A stretch of 5,753 nucleotides of DNA from an uncultured Prevotella sp. (lineage in GTDB: Bacteria > Bacteroidota > Bacteroidia > Bacteroidales > Bacteroidaceae). Each line of letters begins with the position of its first letter. Within the stretch, counting starts at the first letter, position 1. This document shows, one piece after another, positions 5,717 through 5,753 of this stretch. Below the pieces are notes generated by a model, which made no database searches, was not told where the DNA came from, and saw nothing but the letters and a program-made list of their open reading frames with translations. The translations under genes and the position numbers were made by a program. The stretch lies in the NCBI GenBank assembly GCA_947095945.1, contig CAMUQM010000130.1, forward strand, positions 1 to 5,753, read 5' to 3'.

Positions 5717-5753
5717 AACGCCGAAGCTCGTTGAGAGTCTCGGCGTTTTTCTT
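5717..5753 (+). terminator. Intrinsic terminator at the right edge
   Basis: AACGCCGA (5717-5724) pairs with TCGGCGTT (5740-5747). After one A-C mismatch the stem continues as GCTC/GAGT (one G-U) around a 5-nt loop, and a TTTCTT tract follows to the end of the window. Orientation by the U-tract is +. It ends the short transcript or acts as an attenuator before a downstream gene. Confidence 0.88.

Larger units (their letters stand above)
5562..5753 (+). ncRNA. Candidate ~190-nt small RNA or attenuated mRNA leader
   Basis: The segment has its own promoter and ends at an intrinsic terminator. The first ~80 nt are AU-rich and carry a degenerate repeat (AATAGATTGTTTAGGTTA at 5573-5590; AATAGATTTAGGTTTTTA at 5596-5613). 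Then comes a 10-bp hairpin: AAAGGAGGCC (5658-5667), loop GTGA (5668-5671), GGTTCCCTTT (5672-5681), with one A-C mismatch and two G-U pairs. GTGA is a GNRA-type tetraloop, which points to selected RNA structure. The 5' arm carries AAAGGAGG, the full complement of the 16S anti-SD. A 17-codon ORF overlaps the hairpin. I cannot assign it to a named RNA family. The start is inferred from the promoter and the end from the terminator; alternatives are a small-protein mRNA or the leader of a gene beyond the right edge. Confidence 0.55.

Overview
The window looks like a chromosomal segment of an anaerobic Bacteroidota bacterium, most likely an oral or gut Prevotella or close relative. Three things support this. 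The promoters follow the Bacteroidetes pattern (a -7 box TAnnTTTG with a TTG/TTTG box 19-20 bp upstream). The protein starts lack Shine-Dalgarno sites. The anaerobic sulfatase-maturase and the glycosyltransferases read like Bacteroidales proteins. The genus is inference; no rRNA or other marker gene is present.

Layout. From the left edge to 986 (+) is a secreted M23 peptidase with a C-terminal LysM domain; its start codon lies outside the window. It ends at a strong hairpin terminator (1005-1047). Converging on it is a radical SAM anaerobic sulfatase-maturating enzyme (1110-2327, -) with a clear promoter of its own. A roughly 370-bp gap (2361-2731) follows, holding direct and inverted repeats and the terminator of the next gene. 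Then comes a small secreted basic protein of unknown function (2732-3175, -), a 161-bp gap with inverted repeats, and a two-gene glycosyltransferase operon: a GT4-type enzyme (4113-5387, -) coupled to a GT2-type enzyme (3337-4116, -) by an ATGA overlap. In two genes (maturase and GT4) the longest possible reading frame starts too early. The promoter sits inside that extended frame, so the start must be the internal ATG.

The right end is the least ordinary part. A promoter on the + strand (5527-5557), divergent from the GT4 promoter and with the same -7 box and spacing, should produce an RNA of about 190 nt. This RNA has an AU-rich first half with a degenerate repeat, a hairpin capped by a GNRA tetraloop (GTGA), a perfect anti-SD complement (AAAGGAGG) inside that hairpin, and an intrinsic terminator at the window edge. 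It holds no gene beyond a possible 17-codon ORF. It could be a small RNA, a small-protein mRNA, or an attenuated leader of a gene beyond the window.

The genes do not form one pathway. The peptidase and glycosyltransferases concern the cell envelope and surface polysaccharide, and the maturase activates sulfatases encoded elsewhere.
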